Shown: piece by piece, positions 1-7,833 of the stretch
How the letters are laid out: each line of letters begins with the position of its first letter
How positions within the stretch are numbered: the stretch's first letter is position 1
DNA from: Pullulanibacillus camelliae
GTDB lineage: Bacteria > Bacillota > Bacilli > Bacillales > Sporolactobacillaceae
Length of the DNA stretch: 64,000 nucleotides
NCBI RefSeq assembly: GCF_014642655.1
Contig: NZ_BMIR01000005.1
Location: 62,001 to 126,000, forward strand
Reading direction: 5' to 3'
Notes under the pieces: model-generated
What the model was told of the DNA's origin: nothing
The model's input: only the letters and a program-made list of their open reading frames with translations
Databases searched by the model: none
Position numbers and translations under genes: made by a program

Positions 1-1
1 A

Positions 2-58
2 ATCGCTGCTCAAGCGGCTCAGGCTTATATTGAAGAGAAAAAAACAGCGGTAAAATAA
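2..58 (+). CDS. trxB: Thioredoxin reductase, C-terminal end only
   Basis: Only the last 18 codons are in the window, reading IAAQAAQAYIEEKKTAVK and a TAA stop. The IAAQ...AYIEE ending matches the C-terminal helix of Bacillus NADPH-thioredoxin reductase. In Bacillus subtilis trxB lies directly before the yvcI-rapZ-yvcK-whiA-crh cluster that follows here, so both sequence and context point to trxB. A strong terminator follows 130 bases downstream. With so little sequence the call rests partly on synteny. Confidence 0.72.
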   Translation: MAAQAAQAYIEEKKTAVK

Positions 59-189
59 CCATACAAAATTTACTTTAATTCATTAAAGCTTTTAACAACG
101 TTACTCTATTTTAACTCCGCTGTAACATCGATGAAATAAATAAGGTGTATGATTAGAATTAAGAAATTGACCCCCTTTTATATAGTTTG

Positions 190-224
190 GCACGGGCAAA
201 GCAAGACGCCCGTGCTTTTTTTTT
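190..224 (+). terminator. Intrinsic terminator after trxB
   Basis: GCACGGGC (190-197) pairs with GCCCGTGC (208-215) as a perfect 8-bp stem, followed by nine T residues. It ends the trxB transcript and separates it from the yvcI operon. Confidence 0.9.
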
Positions 225-237
225 AAAAGGAAAAGAA

Positions 238-277
238 AGTATAAAATTTCTGATCATGAGGACGGTGCAGATTTCCG
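238..277 (+). repeat. Dispersed repeat fragment, copy of 16229-16268
   Basis: Forty bases, starting AGTATAAAATTTCTGATCAT, are identical to 16229-16268 after eno. Here the rest of that element is degenerate: near 345-372 only a decayed form of its ACCGGGC...GCCCGGT terminator hairpin remains. Both copies begin directly after a gene terminator. Confidence 0.75.
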
Positions 278-540
278 TTCCAATCCACTTGATACTGACG
301 AAGCATTTTGGTAAAAAAGCTTTTTAATGCCCAACTGAATAAGGTCCGGGCATGTTTTTCACCCTGCTTTTTTTAGGAAATTTAAAATAATCGCCTTGTG
401 GAAAACTGTTCATAAAAAACTTAAGAAGAAATAGCGCCTCCCCTGCACTTCTTCGAACAGTGAGCGGAGCAGGAAGGCAAAAGGTGTCTGAAGTTTGACT
501 TAAAAAGGGAAATGCGACAGTTCTCCCTTCAGATTCATGC

Positions 541-665
541 CCTATTTGGAAACCTCGGCTTGAATTTGTTCCGTTGAGTTAAGGATTTGTTATAAGGCAT
601 CCGTCTTATGTTCAATTAGGATCGGCTTTTGTTGCGCTCACACCTGGATTCGAAAAACGAGACTC
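541..665 (-). repeat. 21-nt phased AACAAA array, locus 1 (reverse orientation)
   Basis: TTTGTT (AACAAA on the minus strand) begins at 565, 586 and 628, with a one-mismatch copy (TATGTT) at 607, so the spacing is exactly 21 nt. The array is followed by the family head sequence, seen here as GCGCTCACACCTGGATTCGAA. The same head and period recur at 6185, 20610, 44245 and 48605. No coding potential is claimed. Confidence 0.75.
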
Positions 666-889
666 GCGGATTGGTTTTTCACTTCATAAGGCAGGGCATA
701 CACTCGAAAAGTGCGGGATGATAAGTTTTTATATATGATGATATTATTTAATCATTTTTATTGTTGCTTTGTAAGTACAGGGACCTGTTTTTACATATGA
801 AATAGGATAAGGCTTTTAAATGTGAGAGAGCGGTGCGATTTGAGTTTGATACGTTTATTGGTTTGCCACGGTATTTTGGATTTTAAATT
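660..889. other. Intergenic stretch without recognisable feature
   Basis: AT-rich sequence between the repeat array and the yvcI promoter. I see no ORF with a ribosome binding site, no RNA gene and no clear terminator. Confidence 0.5.
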
Positions 890-917
890 TTGAGCAGCAA
901 ATAAAACAGTGTATACT
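890..917 (+). promoter_or_regulatory. Probable sigma-A promoter of the yvcI operon
   Basis: TTGAGC (890-895), a 16-bp spacer and TATACT (912-917), about 80 bases before yvcI. Good hexamers, with spacing one below the optimum. Confidence 0.55.
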
Positions 918-998
918 TAACATAAGATGATATGATTACTAACGTTTAAGTATGAATATAAATGTGATGAAAGGCCAATGTGCTAGAGGTGAATGTGG

Positions 999-1457
999 AT
1001 GCAAAGAGTAACTAATTGTCTTTTACTCCAAGAAAATAAGGTCCTTCTGCTTCAAAAGCCACGCCGAAATTGGTGGGTGGCTCCAGGAGGAAAAATGGAG
1101 ACTGGTGAATCGGTTAAAGATTCGGTTGTCCGTGAATTCCGAGAAGAGACAGGATTATATCTAGAAAACCCTACATTAAAAGGTGTATTTACGTTTGTAA
1201 TTAAGAATGGTGATGTCACCGAGTCTGAGTGGATGATGTTTACCTTCTTTGCTGACCACTATCAAGGACAGTTATTCAGAGAAAGCGCAGAAGGAAAATT
1301 GGCTTGGCAGCCAGCTGATGCTATAAAAGAATTACCGATGGCAGAGGGTGACCGCCATCTTCTTGATTACGTCATTCATGGAAGCGGCATGATTTTCGGA
1401 ACCTTTTATTATTCGCCTGATTTTGAATTATTAAGTTATCGCCTAGATCCAAACTGA
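999..1457 (+). CDS. yvcI: Nudix hydrolase YvcI, 8-oxo-dGTP diphosphatase-like
   Basis: A 152-residue Nudix hydrolase of the MutT type. These enzymes hydrolyse nucleoside diphosphates linked to another group; the exact substrate of YvcI is not known from sequence. The complete Nudix box is visible at residues 31-53 (G31, E37, R45-E46, E49-E50, G52), after a WWVAPGGK entry typical of the YvcI group. The SD AGAGGTG (985-991) sits 7 bases before ATG 999, so the in-frame ATG at 993 is too close and 999 is preferred. It is the first gene of the rapZ-yvcK-whiA-crh cluster, as in B. subtilis. Confidence 0.9.
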   Translation: MQRVTNCLLLQENKVLLLQKPRRNWWVAPGGKMETGESVKDSVVREFREETGLYLENPTLKGVFTFVIKNGDVTESEWMMFTFFADHYQGQLFRESAEGKLAWQPADAIKELPMAEGDRHLLDYVIHGSGMIFGTFYYSPDFELLSYRLDPN

Positions 1458-1502
1458 GGAGAATAAGGACGATACTGTAGGAATAGTGGAGGTGCTCAGG
1501 TC

Positions 1503-2390
1503 ATGAATCAGAAGTTACAAATCATCATTATTACAGGTATGTCGGGAGCTGGAAAGACGGTAGCGATTCAAAGCCTGGAGGACATGGGCTTTTTTTGCAT
1601 CGATAACTTACCGCCAACTCTTTTGCCAAAATTCTTAGACATGGTAGATGAAGCCGGGGATAAATTAAATAAGCTCGCTCTTGTTATGGACTTACGTGGT
1701 CGCGAGTTTTTCGATTCCCTCTTTGGAGCGATTGACTCCTTGAGCAATAAAGAACATATTCAACCGCAAATTCTCTTCTTAGACTCCGAGGATGAAGCGC
1801 TTGTCAGAAGATATAAGGAAACCCGGCGAGCACATCCATTAGCGCCTCATGGGACGCCTCTTGAGGGGATTCAAGCGGAACGGAAAGTACTCGAGGATAT
1901 CAAAGGCCATGCTCAATATTACATTGATACCACTGGGCTAAAACCAAAGCAGTTAAAGGAAAAAATGATTGAGTTATTTACAGAGGAAAAAACCTCAACC
2001 TTTAACGTTAATGTCCTGTCCTTCGGATTTAAATATGGGATTCCAATCGATGCCGATCTTGTTTTTGATGTGCGTTTTCTTCCCAATCCTTATTACATCG
2101 AACATATGCGTGAACGAACAGGGCTGGAAAAGGATGTCTCTGATTATGTCTTTAAGTGGACGGAAACGAAACAATTTTTACAAAAGCTGACGGATTTGCT
2201 GATTTTTATGCTCCCGCATTATAAACGCGAAGGCAAAAGCCAACTCGTCATTGCCATTGGCTGTACGGGAGGAAAGCATCGTTCCGTTGCGTTAGCTGAA
2301 TATTTGGGTCAAGCTTTAAAAGCCTATTCTGTGACCAACGTTTACCATCGGGATATAGAAAAAGGAAAAGAGAAGACACATGACAAATAA
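1503..2390 (+). CDS. rapZ: RNase adapter / nucleotide-binding protein RapZ (YvcJ)
   Basis: A 295-residue P-loop protein of the RapZ/YvcJ family. The Walker A motif GMSGAGKT lies at residues 12-19, and the C-terminal half carries the family signature [10 protein letters not shown]. The enterobacterial homologue controls GlmZ/GlmY small RNAs and glucosamine-6-phosphate synthesis; in Bacillus the protein binds and hydrolyses nucleotides and affects competence. An SD GGAGGTG precedes ATG 1503. Its stop overlaps the start of yvcK by 11 bases, indicating translational coupling. Confidence 0.95.
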   Translation: MNQKLQIIIITGMSGAGKTVAIQSLEDMGFFCIDNLPPTLLPKFLDMVDEAGDKLNKLALVMDLRGREFFDSLFGAIDSLSNKEHIQPQILFLDSEDEALVRRYKETRRAHPLAPHGTPLEGIQAERKVLEDIKGHAQYYIDTTGLKPKQLKEKMIELFTEEKTSTFNVNVLSFGFKYGIPIDADLVFDVRFLPNPYYIEHMRERTGLEKDVSDYVFKWTETKQFLQKLTDLLIFMLPHYKREGKSQLVIAIGCTGGKHRSVALAEYLGQALKAYSVTNVYHRDIEKGKEKTHDK

Positions 2391-3333
2391 ACGACCAAAA
2401 GTGGTAGCCATTGGTGGAGGAACCGGTCTATCTGTTCTACTAAGAGGTTTAAAATACCATGATATAGATATTACTGCGATCGTAACCGTTGCCGATGATG
2501 GCGGCAGTTCTGGGCGCCTTCGCAATGAATTGCAGATTCCTCCTCCGGGCGACATTCGTAATGTTTTAGTTGCTTTATCAGAAACGGAGCCAATTTTTGA
2601 AAAACTGCTGCAGCACCGCTTTATTAACGGGAATGGATTAAGCGGGCATTCCATAGGAAATCTATTGTTGGCGGCAATGACCGATATCACTGGTGACTTT
2701 GCTCAAGGCATCAGAGAATTAAGTGCGGTGTTAAATGTTAAGGGGCGCGTTCTGCCTGCTGCCAATCACAGCATTGTTTTAAATGCTGTGATGATGGATG
2801 GCACACTGGTGGAGGGGGAGTCCAATATACCGAAGCGCCAGGATAAAATTGATCGTGTCTTTTTGACACCAGAGAATATCGAACCTTTGCCTGAAAGTGT
2901 TCAAGCCATTCAAGAGGCCGATCTCATTATCCTAGGTCCAGGAAGCCTTTATACAAGCGTTCTCCCTAATTTACTTGTGCCACGTCTAGGGGAAGAGATC
3001 GCCAAAGCCTCAGCCCGAAAGGTGTATGTCTGTAATGTGATGACGCAAAAAGGCGAGACGGATAATTTTACAGCCAGTGATCACCTTAAGGTGTTACTTG
3101 ATCATATTAAACCTTCAACGATTGATGTCATCATTGTTAATAAGCGTTCTGTTCCACAGCATGTTTTGGATAGATATGCCTTGGAAGGGGCGATTCCTGT
3201 TATTTATGATAAACAAAAACTAGAAGATTATGGAATTGATGTGATCAGTGATGATATAATTAAATTAGATCATAATGTCATTCGCCATAATGAACAAATC
3301 GTTGCCAATTTGTTAATGGGATTATTAAAATAA
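2380..3333 (+). CDS. yvcK: YvcK (GlmR/MgfK), UDP-GlcNAc-binding regulator
   Basis: A 317-residue UPF0052/CofD-like protein. The N-terminal [14 protein letters not shown] and the GGSSGRLR loop are the nucleotide-sugar-binding signatures of the family. In B. subtilis it is needed for growth on gluconeogenic carbon sources and for normal cell shape, by directing carbon to UDP-GlcNAc and cell wall. It starts inside the 3' end of rapZ and is followed by whiA after 25 bases, so the three genes are one operon. Confidence 0.95.
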   Translation: MTNKRPKVVAIGGGTGLSVLLRGLKYHDIDITAIVTVADDGGSSGRLRNELQIPPPGDIRNVLVALSETEPIFEKLLQHRFINGNGLSGHSIGNLLLAAMTDITGDFAQGIRELSAVLNVKGRVLPAANHSIVLNAVMMDGTLVEGESNIPKRQDKIDRVFLTPENIEPLPESVQAIQEADLIILGPGSLYTSVLPNLLVPRLGEEIAKASARKVYVCNVMTQKGETDNFTASDHLKVLLDHIKPSTIDVIIVNKRSVPQHVLDRYALEGAIPVIYDKQKLEDYGIDVISDDIIKLDHNVIRHNEQIVANLLMGLLK

Positions 3334-3358
3334 TTTATAAAGGCAGGAGGTGAAAGGC

Positions 3359-4312
3359 ATGTCGTTTGCGGCGGAAACAAAAAAAGAGTTAACACAATTA
3401 GAGGTTGATGGGTGCTGTGCAAAGGCCGAACTGGCGGCATTGATCAGGATGAATGGGTCTATATCCATTATTAATAAGCGCTTGAGCTTGGATATGTCCA
3501 CGGAAAACGCTGCGATTGCCCGCAGGGTTTATACATTGATTAAATCTGTCTATCATTATGTTGCAGAGGTGCTTGTACGCAAGAAAATGCGATTGAAAAA
3601 GAATAATGTCTATATTGTGCGGTTGAATGAGCATGCTCAAGAGATGCTGGAGGATTTAAAAATCGTCAATCATCAATTGATGTTTACTCGTGAGATCTCA
3701 CCGGAGATCATTAAAGATGAATGCTGCCAAAGGGCTTACCTGCGCGGAGCGTTCTTAGCTGGAGGATCTCTTAATCATCCAGAATCCTCTTATCACCTCG
3801 AGATTTTTTCTAGCTATGAAGAGCATATTCGCTCATTATCCCAGCTTATGAATCGGTATCATTTAAAAGCAAAGGTTCTCCCGAGAAAGAATGGTTTTGT
3901 TCTTTATATGAAGGAAGGGGAGCGCATCACCGAGTTTTTAAATATCATTGGTGCCCATCAAGCCCTGCTTTATTTCGAGGATATTCGCATTGTTAAGGAT
4001 ATGCGTAACTCTGTCAATCGTCTTGTCAATTGTGAAACAGCCAATCTCAACAAAACGGTCACAGCAGCTATGAAGCAGGTAGAAAATATCCGGCTGATTG
4101 ATAAGGAAATTGGCATTGATCAACTCCCTAAGAAGCTCAGAGAAATCGCAGAATTGCGGATTAAAAACCCGGATGTTACCTTGAAAGAGCTTGGGGAACT
4201 AACAGATGAGGTGATCAGCAAGTCCGGGATCAACCACCGCTTTAGAAAAATCAGTAATATAGCAGATAAAATTCGTCAAGGGGCTTTTGATGTAAAAGAT
4301 TTGAAGGTTTAG
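3359..4312 (+). CDS. whiA: WhiA, DNA-binding protein with LAGLIDADG-like fold
   Basis: A 317-residue WhiA homologue: an N-terminal region related to LAGLIDADG endonucleases (without expected nuclease activity) and a C-terminal helix-turn-helix around [17 protein letters not shown]. WhiA controls sporulation in actinomycetes; in Bacillus it affects division and chromosome segregation. An upstream GTG at 3350 is in frame but overlaps the AGGAGG SD (3345-3350), so ATG 3359 ([11 protein letters not shown]), 8 bases after the SD, is the start. Confidence 0.95.
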   Translation: MSFAAETKKELTQLEVDGCCAKAELAALIRMNGSISIINKRLSLDMSTENAAIARRVYTLIKSVYHYVAEVLVRKKMRLKKNNVYIVRLNEHAQEMLEDLKIVNHQLMFTREISPEIIKDECCQRAYLRGAFLAGGSLNHPESSYHLEIFSSYEEHIRSLSQLMNRYHLKAKVLPRKNGFVLYMKEGERITEFLNIIGAHQALLYFEDIRIVKDMRNSVNRLVNCETANLNKTVTAAMKQVENIRLIDKEIGIDQLPKKLREIAELRIKNPDVTLKELGELTDEVISKSGINHRFRKISNIADKIRQGAFDVKDLKV

Positions 4313-4484
4313 GTGGAAAATAGGAGAAGAATAGGGAGAAAGTGTTACGCTTCATTGAAATCACTTGATTTTCGACACTATTTCATGTGTACTTAAATAT
4401 GATAATCATTTTTTATCAAACTTTTAGCACATCCGCTCGCGGATTGAAATAATTTAATTGTGAACGTGAAAGAGAGGGAAAAAA

Positions 4485-4745
4485 ATGGTACAGGAAAATG
4501 TGGTTGTCCAATTAAAATCGGGGCTTCAAGCTCGACCAGCGGCCTTGTTTGTTCAAGAAGCCAATCACTATAGCAGTAAAATTGAAATCCAAAAGTCAAA
4601 TAAAAAAGTGAATGCCAAAAGCATCATGGGGATGATGAGCATCGCCATTCGCCCAGGTGAGGAAATTACTTTAATCGTCTCTGGACCAGATGAAAACGAA
4701 GCACTGAAAGCAATGAAAGCCTTTGTATCAAAAGATGATATTTAA
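4485..4745 (+). CDS. crh: Crh, HPr-like carbon-catabolite cofactor
   Basis: An 86-residue HPr paralogue. The residue that is His15 in HPr is Gln15 (GLQARP), so it cannot act in PTS phosphotransfer, while Ser46 (KSIMGMM), the HPr kinase target, is kept. That pattern defines Crh, whose Ser46-phosphate form binds CcpA. It lies 170 bases after whiA, with SD GAGAGGG and a terminator right after. Candidate cre sites elsewhere in the window (40173, 45921) are plausible targets of the same system. Confidence 0.95.
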   Translation: MVQENVVVQLKSGLQARPAALFVQEANHYSSKIEIQKSNKKVNAKSIMGMMSIAIRPGEEITLIVSGPDENEALKAMKAFVSKDDI

Positions 4746-4771
4746 ATAAAACGATATAAAGACCTGTCACA

Positions 4772-4818
4772 ATGAACAAGCACATGCCTCATTTGAGACA
4801 TGTGCTTGTTCATGTTTT
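4772..4818 (+). terminator. Intrinsic terminator after crh
   Basis: Perfect 15-bp inverted repeat ATGAACAAGCACATG (4772-4786) and CATGTGCTTGTTCAT (4799-4813), followed by a T-rich stretch. It ends the yvcI-crh operon. Confidence 0.85.
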
Positions 4819-4890
4819 CACATACAATAGCTGTTTGCAGAGTTGAACAGCAGACAAAGAGTCAGCGTCGTTATAGTGAGTTATAAAAAA

Positions 4891-5168
4891 GAGCTGAGAC
4901 AAAAATAAAGAGATGGCCCCATATCGAACGATAAGACTTTAAAAGGAAATACGGAAAACGGAAGCCCAGTCAAAATACGGAGACTCCTGCGAGAAGCGGG
5001 AGATCGGTAAGACCTCATAGCGCGCGGCGCGAGGAGGCTTATCACTCCCCACGCGGAAAGCGAAGTATTTTGACCGTAGCATTTCATGATTCACTCAAAA
5101 AGCCGAACGCATAGAATTTATGAATGCGTTCGGCTCACTCTATGAGCTGAATACTTCTATCTCAGCTC
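4891..5168. mobile_element. MITE-like GC-rich repeat with terminal inverted repeats
   Basis: A 278-bp non-coding element bounded by GAGCTGAGA (4891-4899) and TCTCAGCTC (5160-5168), a perfect 9-bp terminal inverted repeat. The core (about 4952-5085, with GGAGACTCCTGCGAGAAGCG and GCGGAAAGCGAAG) resembles a GC-rich intergenic repeat common in Bacillaceae. Related copies are near 16270-16440, 39850-39990 (inverted relative to 16350-16440) and 57690-58170. It encodes no protein and probably moved in trans. The clpP terminator lies inside its right end. Confidence 0.65.
5096..5135 (-). terminator. Terminator of clpP (minus strand)
   Basis: AGCCGAACGCAT (5101-5112) pairs with ATGCGTTCGGCT (5124-5135), 12 bp. 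On the minus strand the hairpin is followed by TTTTT, 48 bases past the clpP stop. A near-identical hairpin recurs at 58091-58145 in the related repeat. Confidence 0.8.
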
Positions 5169-5182
5169 CTTAAGGTTCACTA

Positions 5183-5776
5183 TTATTTTTTTGCGCTTTT
5201 TGGATAAAGCACTTCATCAACAAGACCATATTCCTTGGCAACTTCAGCAGGCATGAAGTTATCACGATCTGTATCACGTTCAATCACTTCGAGTGGCTGT
5301 CCTGTGCGTTCAGAAAGAATTTTGTTGAGCTGTTCACGCATTTTAATGATGCGGCGTGCATGAATCTCAATATCTGTCGCTTGACCTTGTGTCCCGCCAA
5401 GAGGCTGGTGAATCATAACTTCACTATTAGGAAGTGCAAAGCGTTTACCAGGCTCACCCGCTGCGAGCAAGAATGCGCCCATGGAAGCGGCCATACCAAT
5501 ACAAATCGTTGAGACCTTAGCGTTAATATGCTGCATAGTATCGTAGATGGCCATCCCTGCACTGATGGAGCCACCAGGACTATTTATGTAGAGTGAGATC
5601 TCTTTTTCTGGATTTTCAGCTTCTAGAAATAGAAGTTGGGCGACGATCGTATTAGCGACATTATCGTCAATGGCAGTCCCGAGCATAATAATACGATCCT
5701 TTAATAAACGGGAATAAATATCATAAGCTCTTTCACCACGGTTGGTTTGTTCAATAACTGTTGGAATTAACGGCAT
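5183..5776 (-). CDS. clpP: ATP-dependent Clp protease proteolytic subunit
   Basis: A 197-residue serine protease forming the tetradecameric core that works with the ClpX/ClpC/ClpE ATPases. The catalytic triad is visible: Ser98 (GMAASMG), His123 (MIHQPLGG) and Asp172 (RDTDRDNF). The reading frame extends upstream, but the SD AAAGGAGG sits 9 bases before ATG 5776 ([11 protein letters not shown]), the family's normal start. The promoter overlaps a CtsR box, so heat and protein-stress control is expected. Monocistronic, with its own terminator. Confidence 0.97.
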   Translation of the reverse strand: MPLIPTVIEQTNRGERAYDIYSRLLKDRIIMLGTAIDDNVANTIVAQLLFLEAENPEKEISLYINSPGGSISAGMAIYDTMQHINAKVSTICIGMAASMGAFLLAAGEPGKRFALPNSEVMIHQPLGGTQGQATDIEIHARRIIKMREQLNKILSERTGQPLEVIERDTDRDNFMPAEVAKEYGLVDEVLYPKSAKK

Positions 5777-5931
5777 AGGTTTCTTCCTCCTTTTAATAGT
5801 CACCGCCTACAAGAGTAGTGGTGGAATGAATGAAATTCAAGAAGAGATAGCTCTTCTTGAGAAGCTGTCCATACCTCTAGATACCTAGAGGCAGAAGACA
5901 CTCTTCTTCTATATGACTTGTTTGTGAGTTC

Positions 5932-5960
5932 ATCATACCCCAAAGGTCAATAAAGGTCAA
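5932..5960 (-). promoter_or_regulatory. Sigma-A promoter of clpP
   Basis: Read on the minus strand: TTGACC (5960-5955), exactly 17 bp, then TATGAT (5937-5932). The leader to the ATG is about 150 nt. Confidence 0.85.
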
Positions 5961-5961
5961 A
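5945..5961. promoter_or_regulatory. CtsR operator
   Basis: GGTCAAT-AAA-GGTCAAA matches the CtsR heptad direct repeat (GGTCAAA-NAN-GGTCAAA) with one mismatch. It covers the -35 box of the clpP promoter, as expected for repression by CtsR. Confidence 0.88.
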
Positions 5962-6184
5962 TATTTTGCTGTGCTATGTAAAGGGTGTAAAAACTCAATA
6001 CTCATATTACCCATCTTTGCCTACTTTCAAACGACATCTACTATGAAACCACACCTTTTCTCATTTATCTTATGAGAAAGTCGAGAATAAAGACTATAAG
6101 CAGGCTTAAAAATTTTCAAAGAGGGCGAATTATAAATTACCTAATCAAAGCGGGGGGCGCCAAAAACAAATGGAGGATAAATCC

Positions 6185-6620
6185 GAGGGGCAAGCCTCCG
6201 AATCCAGAAGTGAGCGCAACAAAAGCCAGGAGTAAGTTAACAAAAGCCAGTTGCAAAGTAACAAAAGGCGTTGGCATTTTAACAAAAGCCTCAGCCAAAA
6301 TAACAAATAAAACGCGAAATTTCCAAATAGAGAACAAAACCGAGGGGTAAGCCTCCGAATCCAGAAGTGAGCGCAACAAAAGCCAGGAGTAAGTTAACAA
6401 AAACCAGCTACAAAGGAACAAAAGACCTGGCCATTTTAACAAAAACCAGCTACACAATAACAAATAGAGCTCGGAATTAACAAAAAGAGAACGAATCCGT
6501 AGGGTAAATTTCCAAATCCAGTTGAGCGCAACAAAAGCCAGATACATTTTAACAAAAGCCCCTAACTTTTTAACAAAAGTGCTGGCAAAACAAATACAGG
6601 TTTCAAATTAACAATCAGAC
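6185..6620 (+). repeat. 21-nt phased AACAAA array, locus 2 (largest)
   Basis: AACAAA begins at 6218, 6239, 6260, 6281 and 6302 (exactly 21 nt apart); at 6333, 6375, 6396, 6417, 6438 and 6459 (42 or 21 apart); at 6479; and at 6530, 6551, 6572 and 6589. Units read TTAACAAAAGCCAG plus variable bases. Three sub-arrays each follow a head sequence like CCGAATCCAGAAGTGAGCG (near 6198, 6354, 6505). Because 21 nt is seven codons, long false ORFs with LAFV-type heptads appear on the minus strand; no ribosome binding site supports them. Confidence 0.85.
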
Positions 6621-6661
6621 CGCACTAAGAAAATGCGGGTCGCCAATGGCCATATAATGAA

Positions 6662-6690
6662 AACCAGCTCCTATAATAAGAGAGCTGGTT
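6662..6690 (-). terminator. Possible terminator after the HMA-domain gene
   Basis: AACCAGCTC (6662-6670) pairs with GAGCTGGTT (6682-6690). On the minus strand a short T-rich run follows. It lies 66 bases past the stop of the minus-strand gene at 6757. Confidence 0.45.
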
Positions 6691-6756
6691 ATGCTTCACA
6701 GAAACTCACCTTTTGTATAAATCACGCTATGGGTGTTTTGAAGCGATTTTCTGAGT

Positions 6757-7071
6757 TTAGGGTGCGATGTCTGTTGCTTGGAAGCCGGCGGCTTCTAATG
6801 ATTTTTCAATCCAGTCTGCCTTCATCACTTTTGGATCAAAAGAGACAGTAATGGTTTGTTTTTTAGGAGAGAGTGTGTAATGCTCAATGCCGATGATATT
6901 GCTGAGTGCTTGCTCTGCCTTCGCCTGACAGTTAGCGCAGCTTAAGTTCACCCCTTCAAAAGTCGCATGGTTTCCAGAAGCCTTTGACCTGTCAGGGTGA
7001 TTGTCGAGAACAAAAACACCAGTAAGTATGAGAGCAAGACAAGCCATACCCGTGACTATCCATTTTGTCAT
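6757..7071 (-). CDS. Membrane-anchored heavy-metal-associated (HMA) domain protein
   Basis: 104 residues. An N-terminal hydrophobic segment (about residues 4-22, WIVTGMACLALILTGVFVL) should anchor it, leaving an HMA ferredoxin-like domain outside. The metal-binding CxxC is C45-C48 (LSCANCQAKAEQAL), and the remainder (ITVSFDPKVMKADWIEKSLEAAGF) follows the CopZ/MerP pattern. It may bind copper or another soft metal at the membrane surface. No metal ATPase lies nearby, so the partner is unknown. The SD AAGGAGG precedes ATG 7071. Confidence 0.8.
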   Translation of the reverse strand: MTKWIVTGMACLALILTGVFVLDNHPDRSKASGNHATFEGVNLSCANCQAKAEQALSNIIGIEHYTLSPKKQTITVSFDPKVMKADWIEKSLEAAGFQATDIAP

Positions 7072-7326
7072 AAAAAGATTCCTCCTTGCTTGTTGTCATT
7101 TTAGAGATGAGGCTAAAAAAGCCAAGAAAGCCTTCATGAGACGCCCCAAGCTCACGTGCTGTTTATTGGTTAAGGTGTGAAACGGTTTTTCTAACACACT
7201 TTTGCACGCATTGATTTGAGTCTTTAATGTTAAAATTTGTTGTTTATTACGGTTTTATTCATGACTTGAAAAGTTCCTTGATATCCTGTATACTTGTACT
7301 TGTCTTTTGAATTAGACTATTGCCTA

Positions 7327-7405
7327 GCGCCCGTAGCTCAGCTGGATAGAGCGATGGTTTCCGGTACCATGTCTGCCGGGGGTTCGAATCCCTCCGGGCG
7401 CGCCA
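7327..7405 (+). tRNA. tRNA-Arg (anticodon CCG)
   Basis: The acceptor arm GCGCCCG (7327-7333) pairs with CGGGCGC (7395-7401), followed by discriminator G and encoded CCA. The anticodon stem ATGGT/ACCAT closes the loop TTCCGGT, giving anticodon CCG, which reads CGG arginine codons. The T arm has TTCGAAT. The variable loop appears a little long (about 7 nt). A terminator follows. Confidence 0.93.
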
Positions 7406-7431
7406 TATTATCTTGATATTAATAAAATGAC

Positions 7432-7465
7432 AAGGATTAGCCGTATGCCCAGCTAATCCTTTTTC
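7432..7465 (+). terminator. Terminator after tRNA-Arg
   Basis: AAGGATTAGC (7432-7441) pairs with GCTAATCCTT (7452-7461), followed by a T run. Confidence 0.88.
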
Positions 7466-7608
7466 TTTAGTTTTGGTGGGGCGTAGGGATGGGCGCGTGT
7501 TCTTGTCAAAAGCCGTTACGATCACCGTGAACGTTAACCGGACCACTGATAGGTATAGCCGTGGGAAACAAACAAAGTGTCAGTTTTTCATGCTTAAAAG
7601 GAATTTGT

Positions 7609-7637
7609 TTGTACAATCCCGTGATACCATGTAAGAT
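7609..7637 (+). promoter_or_regulatory. Probable promoter of the corA-like gene and its leader
   Basis: TTGTAC (7609-7614), exactly 17 bp, TAAGAT (7632-7637). It would give a leader of roughly 190 nt before ATG 7834. Confidence 0.6.
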
Positions 7638-7685
7638 AAGAATGCATAGGCTATTAAAAAAAGGATGAAAGGGGTTGGTAGCGCA

Positions 7686-7796
7686 ATGCAAAGTGAAGAG
7701 GGCAGTCGTCCTGATTCTGAGTATTTAAGGTGGAGGGCGAGCACCAATTATTGTAGGTCACATAACGATTGTCGTTATCAACCTCTTTATCTCTAG
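7686..7796 (+). CDS. Possible 36-residue leader peptide upstream of corA-like gene
   Basis: ATG 7686 opens a 36-codon frame ending TAG at 7794-7796, starting MQSEEGSRPDSEY and ending CRYQPLYL. It has only a weak GGGGTTGG SD. The stop lies 8 bases before the left arm of the hairpin that masks the corA SD (7805), so a terminating ribosome would be expected to open it. No known homologue is recognised. The peptide may be incidental; the call rests on its position. Confidence 0.35.
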   Translation: MQSEEGSRPDSEYLRWRASTNYCRSHNDCRYQPLYL

Positions 7797-7827
7797 GTGA
7801 TACGACCTCCAGAAACTAGTGGAGGTG
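7751..7827 (+). promoter_or_regulatory. Candidate cis-regulatory leader masking the corA SD
   Basis: ACCTCCA (7805-7811) can pair perfectly with TGGAGGT (7820-7826), hiding the SD of the corA-like gene in a 7-bp hairpin. Upstream, AGGT (7795-7798) can compete for ACCT (7805-7808), and AGGT (7755-7758) can pair with ACCT (7781-7784) around the perfect hairpin ATAACGA-ttg-TCGTTAT (7762-7778). Two exclusive folds are therefore possible, one SD-free and one SD-masked. No known Mg riboswitch class is recognised. Confidence 0.5.
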
Positions 7828-7833
7828 ACACGC

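Noticed and set aside
6137-6547. 136-residue minus-strand frame rich in LAFV heptads
   Set aside because: Produced by the 21-nt (seven-codon) repeat; no SD, low-complexity, and the plus-strand frame at 6072-6350 is equally an artefact.
7259-7546. 95-residue minus-strand frame containing RARRDSNPRQ
   Set aside because: It is the antisense reading of tRNA-Arg, a common false protein.
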